Source: Streptomyces tauricus (GTDB lineage Bacteria > Actinomycetota > Actinomycetes > Streptomycetales > Streptomycetaceae). Taken from it: 64,000 nt of DNA. The position numbers and the translations under genes were made by a program. The notes beneath the pieces were generated by a model, which did not search any database, was not told the DNA's origin, and was given only the letters and a program-made list of their open reading frames with translations. Within the stretch, counting starts at the first letter, position 1. Each line of letters begins with the position of its first letter. Below, in pieces: positions 15,681-24,367 of this stretch. Where the stretch lies: positions 1 through 64,000 of the forward strand of contig NZ_BMVY01000018.1 of assembly GCF_014650955.1 (NCBI RefSeq), written 5' to 3'.

Positions 15681-16924
15681 CCGATCAGTTCACCGTGAAG
15701 GCCACCTACGGCCAGGTCTTCGCGGTCGCCCAGTTCCGTGCCGTCTTCGCCGGCCGGCTGCTCGGCGTCATGTCCGACACCCTGCGGGCCGTGGCACTCG
15801 CGGTGCTGGTGTACGACCGGACCGGCTCACCGCTGCTCACCGCGGTGACGATGACCATCAACTTCCTGCCGCAGGCCGCCGGCGGCCTGTTCCTCGCCGC
15901 GCTGGCGGACCGGTTCACCCCGCGCACCCTCATCAGCACCGGCTACGCCCTCCAGTGCGCGGTCGGGCTGCTGCTCGCGTTCGGGCACCTCCCGGTCGCC
16001 GCCAGCCTGGTCCTGGTCGCCGGCGTGGCCTGCCTGACCCCGGTCACCACCGGGGCCACGGCCAGGGTCCTCGCGGAAGCCCTCGCCGGCGACACCTACG
16101 TCCTGGGGCGCTCACTGTCCTACATCGTCGCGGTCTGCGCGCAGATGGTGGGCATGGCCGCCGGCGGGACGCTGGTGGTCTGGCTGGGCGTGGAGCGCAC
16201 GATGCTGGTCACCGCCGGCGCGCACCTGGTCGCCGCGGTGATCAGCCGCCTGTTCCTGTCGCCCGCCCGGGCCGCCCCCGCGAACGCGCCGGCGAAGGCG
16301 CCCGCGACGGACGGCGGGTCGATCGTGCGCCGGACCCTGCGGGGCAACGCCGCGCTGGTCGCCAGCCCCGGTGTACTCAAGCTGATCATGGCGCAGTGCC
16401 TGCCCGCCGCCTACCTGGCCGCGGCGGGCAGCCTGATCATCCCCTACAGCGCACACCGCGGGTTCAGCCCCCAGCAGACCGGTGTCCTGCTGGCCACCAC
16501 CTCGGTCGGCATGCTGATCGGTGACGTCGTCATCGGCCGGGCGTTCGCGCCCGCCACCCGGGAACGGCTGGTCCTGCCGCTGCTGCTGGTGATGGGCGCC
16601 CCCTCGCTCACGCTCGCCCTGGACCTGCCCTATCCGGCGGTCGCCGCCGCCTACGTCGTCACCGGCACCGGCTCCGCCTACCTGCTGGGCCTGCAGCGAC
16701 GCTTCCTGGAAGCCGTTCCCACCGAACTCCAGGGCCAAGGCTTCGCGTTGCTGAACACCACCACCATGAGCATCCAAGGTGTCGGCCCCCTGGTGTTCGG
16801 CGTCTTCGCCGAGTTCGTGCCGGTCGGCGTCGCGATCGCGCTGACCGGAGTGGGCAGCGTGGCCACCACCCTGCTGCTGCGCGAAGCGGTCCGGCCGAGG
16901 CCGGTTGCGGCCGAGGCCGCCTGA
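15677..16924 (+). CDS. MFS transporter, probable product exporter
   Basis: 415-residue integral membrane protein with about twelve hydrophobic segments and the MFS signature DRFTPRTL in the loop after the second helix. The overall shape (Phe-rich N-terminus, AGRLLG in the first helix, short central loop) resembles the MFS_3 or EntS-like exporters common in NRPS clusters. The central loop is rich in Ala and Pro (residues about 195-210). It is translationally coupled to the thioesterase-like gene through a 4-base overlap, so peptide export or self-protection is the natural inference. Substrate is not deducible from sequence. Confidence 0.88.
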   Translation: MTDQFTVKATYGQVFAVAQFRAVFAGRLLGVMSDTLRAVALAVLVYDRTGSPLLTAVTMTINFLPQAAGGLFLAALADRFTPRTLISTGYALQCAVGLLLAFGHLPVAASLVLVAGVACLTPVTTGATARVLAEALAGDTYVLGRSLSYIVAVCAQMVGMAAGGTLVVWLGVERTMLVTAGAHLVAAVISRLFLSPARAAPANAPAKAPATDGGSIVRRTLRGNAALVASPGVLKLIMAQCLPAAYLAAAGSLIIPYSAHRGFSPQQTGVLLATTSVGMLIGDVVIGRAFAPATRERLVLPLLLVMGAPSLTLALDLPYPAVAAAYVVTGTGSAYLLGLQRRFLEAVPTELQGQGFALLNTTTMSIQGVGPLVFGVFAEFVPVGVAIALTGVGSVATTLLLREAVRPRPVAAEAA

Positions 16925-16978
16925 GCACGCGCGACGCGGCGAAGGCAGAACAGCAGTCCGCCGACCGCTACCAATGCA

Positions 16979-18247
16979 ATGGATGTGCCTATGGAGGCCC
17001 GGTCGACCGTTCCGCGTCGCCACCTCAGCGTGCTGGTGGACCTGTCGGCCGTCGCACACAACACACGCGTCGTGCGCCAGGCCGTCAACCGGCCTGCCAC
17101 CGCCGTGATGGCCGTCGTCAAGGCCGACGCCTACGGGCACGGCGCGATCGACGTCGCCCGCACGGCGCTCGGCGCCGGGGCGACCTGGCTGGGCGTGTGC
17201 ACCACGGCCGAAGCACTCGAACTGCGCCGGGCCGGCCTCGACGCCCCGATCCTCGCCTGGCAGCACAACTCGGCGCAGAGCATGCGCCTGGCCACGGCGG
17301 CCGGCGTGGACGTCTCGGCGCAGTCCGCCCGCACCCTGGCCTTCGCGGTCGACGCCGCACGAAGCACCGGACGCCCGGCCAGGGTCCACCTGGAGGTCGA
17401 CACCGGGCTCGCCCGCGGCGGGGCGGCGCTCCAGCACTCGGCGGCCCTGCTGGACGCCGCAAAGGCCGCCCAGGACCGGGGCCTGATCAAGGTGGTCTCG
17501 GTGTGGTCGCACCTCTCCCACGGCGAAGTCCCGGGCCATCCCACGCTGGACGACCAGGCGAGGCTGCTCGACGACGTCCGGCGGCAGGCCGTCGACACCG
17601 GTCTCGACGTCCGACGCCACCTCGCCGGATCACTGCCGGCGCTCACCAGGCCCGACCTCCACCTCGACATGATCCGGACCGGCTCGGCCCTGTACGGCCT
17701 GCTGCCGTACACCGAGCGCCACCGTTTCGGCCTCCGGCCCGCCATGCGGGTCACCAGCCATGTCGCGCTGACCAAGCGGGTCGAAGCCGGGCAGGGCGTC
17801 TCCTACGAACACGACTGGGTCGCGCCGAGCGCGCTCAACCTGGCCCTGGTACCGGTCGGCTACGCCGACGGAATCCCGCGCTCCCTCAGCGGACGCCTCG
17901 CGGTCTGCATCCGCGGCCGCCGCTACCCCGTCGTCGGGCGCATCTGCATGGACCAGATGATGGTCAACTGCGGCGACGAGAAAATGGAGGAAGGAGAGGA
18001 GGTGGTCCTCATCGGCAGCGAGTCGGACGGCGACCCCACCATCCACGAATGGGCGCTCGCCATGAGCACCACCCCGTGCGAGGTCGCCACCTACTTCGAT
18101 CGCCCGCACGTCAACCGGCAGACCGTGCCGGCGCCCGACCCTGGACGGGCTGAACCTGCCCACGAGGTGCGGGACGGTGCGTTCCGCCCTCCCGCCGGCA
18201 GCGTGTGCGGGGGCCCGGCCACGGCCGGGCCGGAACGGAAGAAGTAG
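16979..18247 (+). CDS. Alanine racemase family protein
   Basis: PLP-dependent fold-type III racemase. The Schiff-base lysine is Lys48 in VVKADAYGHG and the second catalytic base is Tyr276 in GVSYEHDW. MIRTGSALYG and GRICMDQMMVN are further family motifs. It follows the exporter by 54 bases and may supply a D-amino acid to the NRPS, as an alanine racemase does in cyclosporin synthesis, or protect against a product that inhibits the housekeeping enzyme. The last 45 or so residues are Pro/Gly/Ala-rich and unlike the family, and the DNA encoding them includes a perfect hairpin (18212-18231), so the native stop may have been lost. An ATG at 16991 is an alternative start. Confidence 0.92.
   Translation: MDVPMEARSTVPRRHLSVLVDLSAVAHNTRVVRQAVNRPATAVMAVVKADAYGHGAIDVARTALGAGATWLGVCTTAEALELRRAGLDAPILAWQHNSAQSMRLATAAGVDVSAQSARTLAFAVDAARSTGRPARVHLEVDTGLARGGAALQHSAALLDAAKAAQDRGLIKVVSVWSHLSHGEVPGHPTLDDQARLLDDVRRQAVDTGLDVRRHLAGSLPALTRPDLHLDMIRTGSALYGLLPYTERHRFGLRPAMRVTSHVALTKRVEAGQGVSYEHDWVAPSALNLALVPVGYADGIPRSLSGRLAVCIRGRRYPVVGRICMDQMMVNCGDEKMEEGEEVVLIGSESDGDPTIHEWALAMSTTPCEVATYFDRPHVNRQTVPAPDPGRAEPAHEVRDGAFRPPAGSVCGGPATAGPERKK
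18212..18231 (+). terminator. GC-rich hairpin near the end of the racemase gene
   Basis: Arms GGCCCGGCC and GGCCGGGCC pair perfectly around a 2-base centre. It lies inside the last part of the racemase reading frame, 16 bases before its stop, and would be a plausible terminator for the biosynthetic operon. There is no T-tract, as usual in Streptomyces. Confidence 0.5.
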
Positions 18248-18249
18248 GC

Positions 18250-18480
18250 CGTGGCACGTGGATCTGCCCAACCGGCCAGCTCCCGCGCCTGCTCCTCGCC
18301 CGGGTCCGCGAGCTCGGCCAGTTCCAGGACACGCGCTGCGCGACCGGGCAGCAGCACCAGCAACCCCCGGGCCGCCGACAGGACCTGCCGGTACAGCGCG
18401 GCGGCGCGGGCCGGGCCGGCGCCGTGCAGAGTGCCCGACGTCTTCCCGTACACCTCTCGAAGGTCGCGTAGCAGGCGGCA
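18250..18480 (-). pseudogene. Fragment of an unidentified minus-strand protein
   Basis: The minus strand reads EVYGKTSGTLHG, then ALYRQVLSAARGLL, LPGRAARVLELAEL and ATAYFFRSG. This looks like genuine protein-coding composition, with a regular helix pattern, rather than antisense noise. I believe similar segments occur in actinomycete plasmid or phage hypothetical proteins, but I cannot name the family. The fragment abuts an IS256-type transposase tail on the opposite strand and has no convincing start, so I treat it as a truncated gene. Confidence 0.35.
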
Positions 18481-18618
18481 TTGAAGTGCGTCTACATGGC
18501 GATCATGTCCCTCGACCCCACCGGCAAAGACCAGGCCCGCTGGACCATGCGCTGGAAGACCGCGCTGAACGCCTTCGACATCACCTTCGACGGCCGCCTC
18601 TCCGGAGCCCGTCAGTAG
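18472..18618 (+). pseudogene. IS256 (Mutator) family transposase, C-terminal remnant
   Basis: The last 48 codons of a Mutator-type transposase are recognisable: QAALKCVYMAIMSLDP, then a Trp-rich segment RWTMRWKTALNAF and ITFDGRL before TAG. The family ends in just this way. An in-frame stop directly precedes the fragment and nothing of the catalytic domain remains. No terminal inverted repeat could be identified. Confidence 0.7.
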
Positions 18619-18838
18619 CCTCAACTAGCCCACCTTACGCTCGTTTGACAGTCCCCCGGTGCGTCCTGCTCGCGTGCCTGTACGCGCGGCTCGAAGCCGT
18701 CACCGTAGGGCCCTCAGGGGTGACCGGCGCCCTGGGAGGGTGAGCCTCGGCGTTGTCAGTTGCGGCTGGTAGAACTGCCGTGCAGAGCAAGGGCGCTGGA
18801 CGCGCCGGATACCTCGTACGGCGGGAGCAGGCAGGCAC

Positions 18839-19837
18839 ATGCGAGTCAAGGACGACCACCTCACCGAGCTCTACGGGCTCCCCGCCTTCACGTTCCCCGA
18901 GGAGCGGGACGCGGCCGGCGTCGCGCTGCCCGAGGCCGACGCCGTGGCCTGGCGGATCGGATACGAGCGATGGACCAGCGGCGAGCGGTGGACGGACACC
19001 TTCGAGCGGCTGTGCGCGGCCGTGGACAGCGCGCGCATCCGCGCGCTGATCGTCGGCATCTGGGGAGACCCGGAGGACATCGAACCCGACGAGGTCATGA
19101 GGGCGTTCCTGGGCGCGCGGGACCGGCTGACCGGGCTGCGATCCCTCTATTTCGGCGACATCACCGACGAGGAGTGCCGGCTCTCCCAGATCGGCCAGAC
19201 CGACGTCACGCCGCTGCTCGCGAGCTATCCGGCCCTGGAGGAGTTCTCGGTCCGGGCCGGCGAGTCCTACAACATGGAGGGGTTGCACCCGCTCAGGTTT
19301 CCCCGCATACGCCACGATGCGCTGCGCAGGCTCGTCGTCGAGAGCGCGGGGCTGCGCGGCCACGTCCTGCGCGGGGTGGGCGAGAGCGAGCTGCCCGCGC
19401 TGGAGCATCTCGAACTGTGGCTGGGGGCGCGCGAGGACGGGGGTGACGGCGAGATCGCCGACCTCGCGGGGATCCTGTCCGGACACCGGCTGCCGCGGCT
19501 GCGGAGCCTCGCCCTGCGTAACAGCGAGATGCAGGACGAGATAGCGGCGGCCGTGGGGGCCGCGCCCGTCGTAGCCGGCCTCGACGTGCTCGACCTGTCG
19601 CTCGGCACACTGACCGATACCGGCGCCGAGGCGCTCCTCGGCGGGCAGCCGCTGACCCATCTCAGGAAGCTCGACCTGCACCACAACTACCTGAGCGAGC
19701 CGATGAGACAACGTGTCCGGGACGCACTCGAACCGGCCGGCGTCGAAGTCGACCTCGACCCGTCCGACGCCGAGGCGGAAGAGGACGAGAACGGCGTGCC
19801 GGTGCCCAGCATCAGTGTGGGCCCGCTCACCTACTGA
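18839..19837 (+). CDS. Leucine-rich repeat protein, STM4015 family
   Basis: 332-residue cytoplasmic protein with no signal peptide or membrane segment. After an N-terminal domain (WRIGYERW, then IRALIVGIWGDPED) it has repeats of leucine-rich type between residues about 90 and 300, such as LPALEHLELWLG, LPRLRSLALRNS and LTHLRKLDLHHNYLSE, and an acidic C-terminus. This matches the STM4015-type family common in Streptomyces, for which I know no established function. In some genomes related genes cluster with STM4011-STM4014; those partners are absent here. GGGAGCAGG precedes the ATG. Confidence 0.75.
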   Translation: MRVKDDHLTELYGLPAFTFPEERDAAGVALPEADAVAWRIGYERWTSGERWTDTFERLCAAVDSARIRALIVGIWGDPEDIEPDEVMRAFLGARDRLTGLRSLYFGDITDEECRLSQIGQTDVTPLLASYPALEEFSVRAGESYNMEGLHPLRFPRIRHDALRRLVVESAGLRGHVLRGVGESELPALEHLELWLGAREDGGDGEIADLAGILSGHRLPRLRSLALRNSEMQDEIAAAVGAAPVVAGLDVLDLSLGTLTDTGAEALLGGQPLTHLRKLDLHHNYLSEPMRQRVRDALEPAGVEVDLDPSDAEAEEDENGVPVPSISVGPLTY

Positions 19838-20002
19838 CCATCCTCCCGGGCGCGCTACCGGCCCAGATCCGTCCGGCACCGCCCTGGCGTTCCGGCCAGT
19901 CCGGGCACCCCCGCCGGTTGCCAGCCGGTTCGGGTGGCCGCCCACCGGACGCTGCAGCTCTCCGTCGGGATCGCGGCGCTCAGGCTCAGGCAATCCGGAG
20001 CG

Positions 20003-20366
20003 TGCGGTGGCCAGCTATACGGAGCTTCAGGCATCTCTGCTCCTGGGGGACGTCATGCGGGTGCTCGACGAGCGCCCCGACACTCGTCGAGCAGGCCTTG
20101 AGGCGCTCGCCACGCACGATGCCGAGCAGGGATCCGAACTCTCACGGTCCTTGCTGGGCTACCTCTACAGATTCGGAGACGTGGCACGAGGACGGTCGAA
20201 GCGCTCAACGTTCACCCCGATACCCTCCGCTACCGGGTCCCGTAAGTCGATCGTTCTGAGTGGGATCAGCATCGACGACCGGGATCAGCGACTCGTCGCC
20301 ATGCTCCAACTGCGCCTGGCCCTGAACGGCAAGGCCCTCACGAAGGCCCCCTTTCCGACCCTGTGA
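20003..20366 (+). pseudogene. PucR/CdaR-type regulator, decayed C-terminal remnant
   Basis: One frame reads SYTELQASLLLGDVMRVLDE and continues to LSRSLLGYLYRFGDVARG. The signature helix-turn-helix then appears only after a frameshift as VEALNVHPDTLRYRVP followed by a stop, and the tail DDRDQRLVAMLQLRLAL returns in the first frame. That succession is the C-terminal end of PucR/CdaR-family regulators. At least two frameshifts and the missing N-terminal part show it is dead. Nothing else of note lies between 19838 and 20003. Confidence 0.7.
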
Positions 20367-20387
20367 ACAACACCGTGTCCTACATGG

Positions 20388-20630
20388 TCAGTTCAAGAAG
20401 ACGGTTTGTAGCAGCAGAGGCTTGCGGCGAGACCGACGAAGGCCTGGGCGGGAGAGGTCGACCAGGCCCTGACCGGCGGGCAACTCAAGGATCTTCTGGT
20501 GCAGTCGGCCAAACGCCCGCCTACGACCAGATAGGGCTGAGTGAGTCGCGGTTGTCTGAAGACCGCATCCGAGGACTGCTCCATTGCCACCAGCTGTGTT
20601 CTCGTCGGAATCAGGCTTCGTATTCCACAA
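20388..20630 (-). pseudogene. Possible IS5-family transposase remnant
   Basis: The minus strand contains GRRRAFGRLHQKILEL followed by GLVDLSRPGLRRSRRKP. This resembles the IS5-type stretch in which a FxRLHxxIL helix is followed by a DWSRAxxDS segment. Only a short piece is seen, without the DDE motif, so the assignment is tentative. Random antisense composition is the alternative. Confidence 0.35.
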
Positions 20631-20678
20631 AACTGCTCAAGTCTGGCACCGGGTGCGGCAACCCGGTAGGAATGTTTC

Positions 20679-21155
20679 ATGGCCGACCTGGACAGTTGGC
20701 CGCCTGAATGTCTGCAGACAGCGGGGGGCGTGATGCAGTGGTGGCAGTTTGCTGTGTTCGGGGCTGCCGGAGGTTTGAGTGTCGAACTGCTGGCCGTTTT
20801 TCGCGGATGCGCACAATGGCAGGCGGCGCGCCGTACCGCCAGCGGTCGCCGACGAGCCAGGCCGCCCGCCTTACGCAGGTATTTGGACACCACCGCTCAC
20901 GGGTGCCTGGCGGTCCTGCGTTCCGCCATAGGAGCCGGTGCAGCCTTGCTCTTCGGAACCAGCGGGCAGATCAGTGGGGCCTACGCGGCGGTGGCCTTGG
21001 GAGTCTGTGCTCCGGCCATGCTCGCGCAACTAGGCGCCTCCCCGCAGATCGCAAGCCTCGTGGCGGGGCCCGTGGCACCCCCGTCCGCCGGCGGAGGCTC
21101 CGAGCAGGGCGGGACCACTGCACTAGAGGCGACCTCTGGCCGAGGCAGCCAGTGA
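20679..21155 (+). CDS. Small membrane protein of unknown function
   Basis: 158 residues with hydrophobic segments near residues 20-40 (QFAVFGAAGGLSVELLAVF) and 80-115 (AGAALLFGTSG, AAVALGVCAPAMLAQL). An Arg-rich stretch lies between them and a flexible Gly/Ser tail follows. GGTAGGA precedes the ATG; a second start at 20733 (after GGGGGGCG) is possible. The stop overlaps the GTG of the next gene, so the two are coupled and probably act together at the membrane. I do not recognise the family. Confidence 0.6.
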   Translation: MADLDSWPPECLQTAGGVMQWWQFAVFGAAGGLSVELLAVFRGCAQWQAARRTASGRRRARPPALRRYLDTTAHGCLAVLRSAIGAGAALLFGTSGQISGAYAAVALGVCAPAMLAQLGASPQIASLVAGPVAPPSAGGGSEQGGTTALEATSGRGSQ

Positions 21156-22384
21156 AACCGAAACTGCAACGCCGAGTGCTGAGGCGCCTTCTTGGAGTTC
21201 CTGACATTCCCGGAGGCGACTGCCGCCCGCCCGCCCCCGCGCGGCAGTTTGAGCAATTCCCTTTGTATCGCCGGGTAGTAGCAGGTCTTTTCGGCGTCGA
21301 TCTGAGTCGCCCTTTTGTTCGAGCGGGGAGTCGTCTGCCTCTCAGAACTGACCATCCGGCGGAGCCCGAAGAAACCCTGTTCGCGGAACTGCCGATTCCA
21401 AACCCGGATGGAATCGCGCTTCTCTCGAAGGGCGCTCACACAGAATCCAAGACCCCTGGCCCCCCTCTGGTGCCGGAGATTCTTCCGACCTCGCACCCCG
21501 AGATCGCGGAGGATGCTCCGTACAGCGGCCCTGAGATCGTGGAGCCCCCACGCGCTTTGCTTCTTCTTCCCCTCGGCGGGGCCGACGTACGGCGGGCCGT
21601 GGCGACAGGTGCGTTCGCGCTGGCCCTGGCGCTCGCAGGGGTCTTCACCGCTCTTTCAATGCATCGGTCGGACGAGGTGAAACCGTACGGACCGGCCCTC
21701 TCCCTCAACAGGCCTCTCACGAACGGTGACTGCGTCCACGTCAAGTGGCCGGGCACCCCGTTCACCGGCGAACCCGAACTCAAGATCGTGAAGTGCCTGA
21801 GCGGGAAGACCTACGGACAGGTGATGACAACCGTCATGGCCGCGACCGCCGCACAGGCCCGATCCGCCGGCCCCGGGCAGTGCGAGCGGCAGACCGAGAG
21901 GACCCGGGCCAAACTTGCCGACGTGCGCTCCTACGCCGTGGTCCCGACCAGGGCCGGTTTCGAGGCCGCAGGCCGGCGCACGGCGTGCCTGATCCTCGAC
22001 GCTCGCGGCGCACCGCTGTACGGTCCGATCGGAAAGTTCCGCCCGCTCGGCATGCTGTTCAAAGACACCGCCACCATGCAGAAGCAGGACTGTCTCAGTA
22101 GGGTCTCCCCGAATGCCGCCAGGTTGGTCGCGTGCGCGGGTCCGCACGACGAGCAGGTGCTCGGGTTCCACCGCATGAGCGCGGACACGACCCATGCGCA
22201 GGCGCGAGAGCAGGCTACCGAGGCCTGTCAGGAGCACATGCCGCCCAGCGACTACGGCTACGACCCGACGCTCTACACGAGCTCCTCCTGGGTGGGCAGC
22301 AGCAGTTGGAACACCGGCGCTCACTTCGTGGTCTGCACGGTGACACGCAAGGACGGCGGCACCATGACGAAGAATGAACCCTAG
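21152..22384 (+). CDS. Single-pass membrane protein with septum-formation-like extracellular domain
   Basis: 410 residues from a GTG that overlaps the previous stop (GTGA). A Pro-rich cytoplasmic part (1-145) leads to one transmembrane helix (GAFALALALAGVFTAL, about 146-168). The extracellular domain has paired cysteines in GDCVHVKWPG, VKCLSGKTY, QCERQTER, KQDCLSR, VACAGPHDEQV, CQEHM and VVCTVTRKDG. The GDC...C..PHDEQV pattern is that of the actinobacterial septum formation domain (DUF4190 partner). Role in division or envelope is inferred only from that similarity. Coupled to the upstream small membrane protein. Confidence 0.65.
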   Translation: MKPKLQRRVLRRLLGVPDIPGGDCRPPAPARQFEQFPLYRRVVAGLFGVDLSRPFVRAGSRLPLRTDHPAEPEETLFAELPIPNPDGIALLSKGAHTESKTPGPPLVPEILPTSHPEIAEDAPYSGPEIVEPPRALLLLPLGGADVRRAVATGAFALALALAGVFTALSMHRSDEVKPYGPALSLNRPLTNGDCVHVKWPGTPFTGEPELKIVKCLSGKTYGQVMTTVMAATAAQARSAGPGQCERQTERTRAKLADVRSYAVVPTRAGFEAAGRRTACLILDARGAPLYGPIGKFRPLGMLFKDTATMQKQDCLSRVSPNAARLVACAGPHDEQVLGFHRMSADTTHAQAREQATEACQEHMPPSDYGYDPTLYTSSSWVGSSSWNTGAHFVVCTVTRKDGGTMTKNEP

Positions 22385-22496
22385 GAGGTGCAAGGTCGCG
22401 GCAGTCAGCGGCTCTACGCAGCGGACGCGTTTCGGTTGAGGTGTTCACGGATCTGTTCGTCTCGCCTTCACGCTTTGCGGGACAGAACGGCGGGAC

Positions 22497-23441
22497 TCAT
22501 CCGGCCCGCCACTGCGTGGGTTCCGGGCTCCGGTGATCACTGGGGCGGGTGCCGCGCAGGCGTTTGAACGCCACGCTCAGCGCGAAGGCGTTGGCGTAGC
22601 CCACCTTCCTCGCGATCGTGTCCACCGTGTGGTCGGTGTTCCGCAGCAGGTCCGCGGCCAAGGTGATCCGCCAGTGCGCGAGGTAGGCCATCGGTGGTTC
22701 GCCGACCAGCGCGGTGAACCGCCGGGCGATTGCCGCTCGCGATACTCCCACCTCGCCTGCCAGGCCCGCCACTGTCCACGGCCGGGCGGGGGTGCCGTGC
22801 AGCAGCCGCAGCGCGGCACCCACGACCGGATCGTCCAGTGCGCGCCACCAGGCCGGGGCATCGGCCTGCGGGTTGTCGAACCAGCTGCGCAGCGCGGAGA
22901 CCAGCATCAGGTCGAGCAGCCGGTCCAGCACCATCTGTTGTCCCGGTCGGTCTCCGGCGACCTCCTCGGCAACCATCTCCACCGACGGGTAAGGGCTGTG
23001 CTCGGCCGTCACCACCAGCACGGCGGGCAGGGCCTGCAGCAATCGTTCGCTGAGCTCTCCCCGGCGTTCGAAAGCCCCGCTGACCAGCACGGGAGCCCCC
23101 TCCGTTGGCGTTCCGCAGGTCCGGGCCGGCCCGGAGGAGTGCTCGATTCCCTCGGCCCTTGGGCAGTAGTCGGCGCTGGTCACCACCAGCGAGGGTACGG
23201 TCGCGGGGTTGTCGGCCACCGCGTAGGGCGTGTCACCGCGGACGACGGCGATGTCGCCGACGCCGATCGGCACCGGCTCGTGCCGGTCGGGAACGATCCA
23301 GGCTTGGCCGCGCAGCATCGTGGCCAGCGTCAGCGGGGCGCCACTGGCCATCCTCAGGGCCCAGGGCGGACGCATGACGGTCTGCCGGAACACGGCGCCA
23401 CGCGCCCGTACCTCTGCCAACATCTCCGACACGGCGTCCAT
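22497..23441 (-). CDS. AraC family transcriptional regulator
   Basis: 314 residues: an N-terminal cupin-like sensor domain (about 15-190, with PPWALRMASGAPLTLATMLRG) and a C-terminal AraC double helix-turn-helix (about 210-300, with WTVAGLAGEVGVSRAAIARRF and TIARKVGYANAFALSVAFKR). It is divergent from the NmrA-like oxidoreductase across an 80-base gap, the usual arrangement for a regulator that controls its neighbour. The effector is unknown. Confidence 0.9.
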   Translation of the reverse strand: MDAVSEMLAEVRARGAVFRQTVMRPPWALRMASGAPLTLATMLRGQAWIVPDRHEPVPIGVGDIAVVRGDTPYAVADNPATVPSLVVTSADYCPRAEGIEHSSGPARTCGTPTEGAPVLVSGAFERRGELSERLLQALPAVLVVTAEHSPYPSVEMVAEEVAGDRPGQQMVLDRLLDLMLVSALRSWFDNPQADAPAWWRALDDPVVGAALRLLHGTPARPWTVAGLAGEVGVSRAAIARRFTALVGEPPMAYLAHWRITLAADLLRNTDHTVDTIARKVGYANAFALSVAFKRLRGTRPSDHRSPEPTQWRAG

Positions 23442-23521
23442 GCCCTCAGCGTAGACGCCTAGACATCAAGTGGAGCTTCCCAGCCATGGATCGTCTCTGC
23501 GCCCGCCGGTTGGCTGGAGTC

Positions 23522-24367
23522 ATGTCTGAACTTCCAATTCTGGTAACCGGCGCAACAGGTAAGTCCGGCCGCCGCGTCGTCAGTCAACTACGGGCCAAGG
23601 GGCTGCCGGTTCGCGCGGCGGCCCGTCACGGCGAGTACATCTTCGACTGGACCGACAGCGGCACCTGGGATGCCGCTCTGGAGGGGGTGCGATCCATCTA
23701 CATCGTGCAGTTGGACGGCACGAAGCTCGTTCGTCCGTTCATCGAGCGGGCGGCGCAGCATGGGGTGCGGCGGATCGTGCTGGCTTCGGGGCGTGGGATC
23801 GACGATCCGCACTACGCGAAGGACAGCAGCGGTGTCTTCGAGGGCATCGTCGACAGTGAGGCCGCCGTGCGGGGGAGTGGTCTGGAGTGGACTATCAGCA
23901 GGCCGGGCTGGTTTGCGCAGAACTTCAGTGAGGGCTTCTTCGCCGATGCCATCCACACCGGCGAGCTGCGGCTGCCCGCCGGCGACGGGGCCGCCAGTTT
24001 CGTCGATGCCGAGGACATCGCCGCAGTGGTGGTCGCTGCGCTGACCGAGGACCAGCACGCGGGCCAGATCTATGAGTTGTCCGGTCCCCGGGCGGTGACG
24101 CTGACCGAAGCGGTCGCCACGATCTCCGAGGCCACCGGCCGCGACATCCGCTACGTCCCGCTCTCCGTCGAGGGTTACGTCGCGGAACTTGTTCAGCAGG
24201 GGTTGCCGCGTACGGACGCCGAAGCCTTCGCGGACGTCATTGAGCCACTCAGGGAGGGGAGGGACGAATACGTCTCCGACGGCGTACAGCGTGCCCTTGG
24301 CCGCCCGCCGCGGACCTTCGTCGAATTCGCCAAGTCCACTGCTGCCGCCGGTGGTTGGCCAGCATGA
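23522..24367 (+). CDS. NmrA-like NAD(P)-binding oxidoreductase
   Basis: 281-residue Rossmann-fold protein of the NmrA/atypical SDR group. The nucleotide-binding motif is VTGATGKSGRRV at residues 8-19; the central part reads WTISRPGWFAQNF and the domain closes with FVDAEDIAAVVVAAL. The family uses NAD(P)H or only senses it; the classical YxxxK pair is absent. Divergent from and likely regulated by the adjacent AraC protein. The chosen ATG gives the expected motif spacing. Confidence 0.88.
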   Translation: MSELPILVTGATGKSGRRVVSQLRAKGLPVRAAARHGEYIFDWTDSGTWDAALEGVRSIYIVQLDGTKLVRPFIERAAQHGVRRIVLASGRGIDDPHYAKDSSGVFEGIVDSEAAVRGSGLEWTISRPGWFAQNFSEGFFADAIHTGELRLPAGDGAASFVDAEDIAAVVVAALTEDQHAGQIYELSGPRAVTLTEAVATISEATGRDIRYVPLSVEGYVAELVQQGLPRTDAEAFADVIEPLREGRDEYVSDGVQRALGRPPRTFVEFAKSTAAAGGWPA

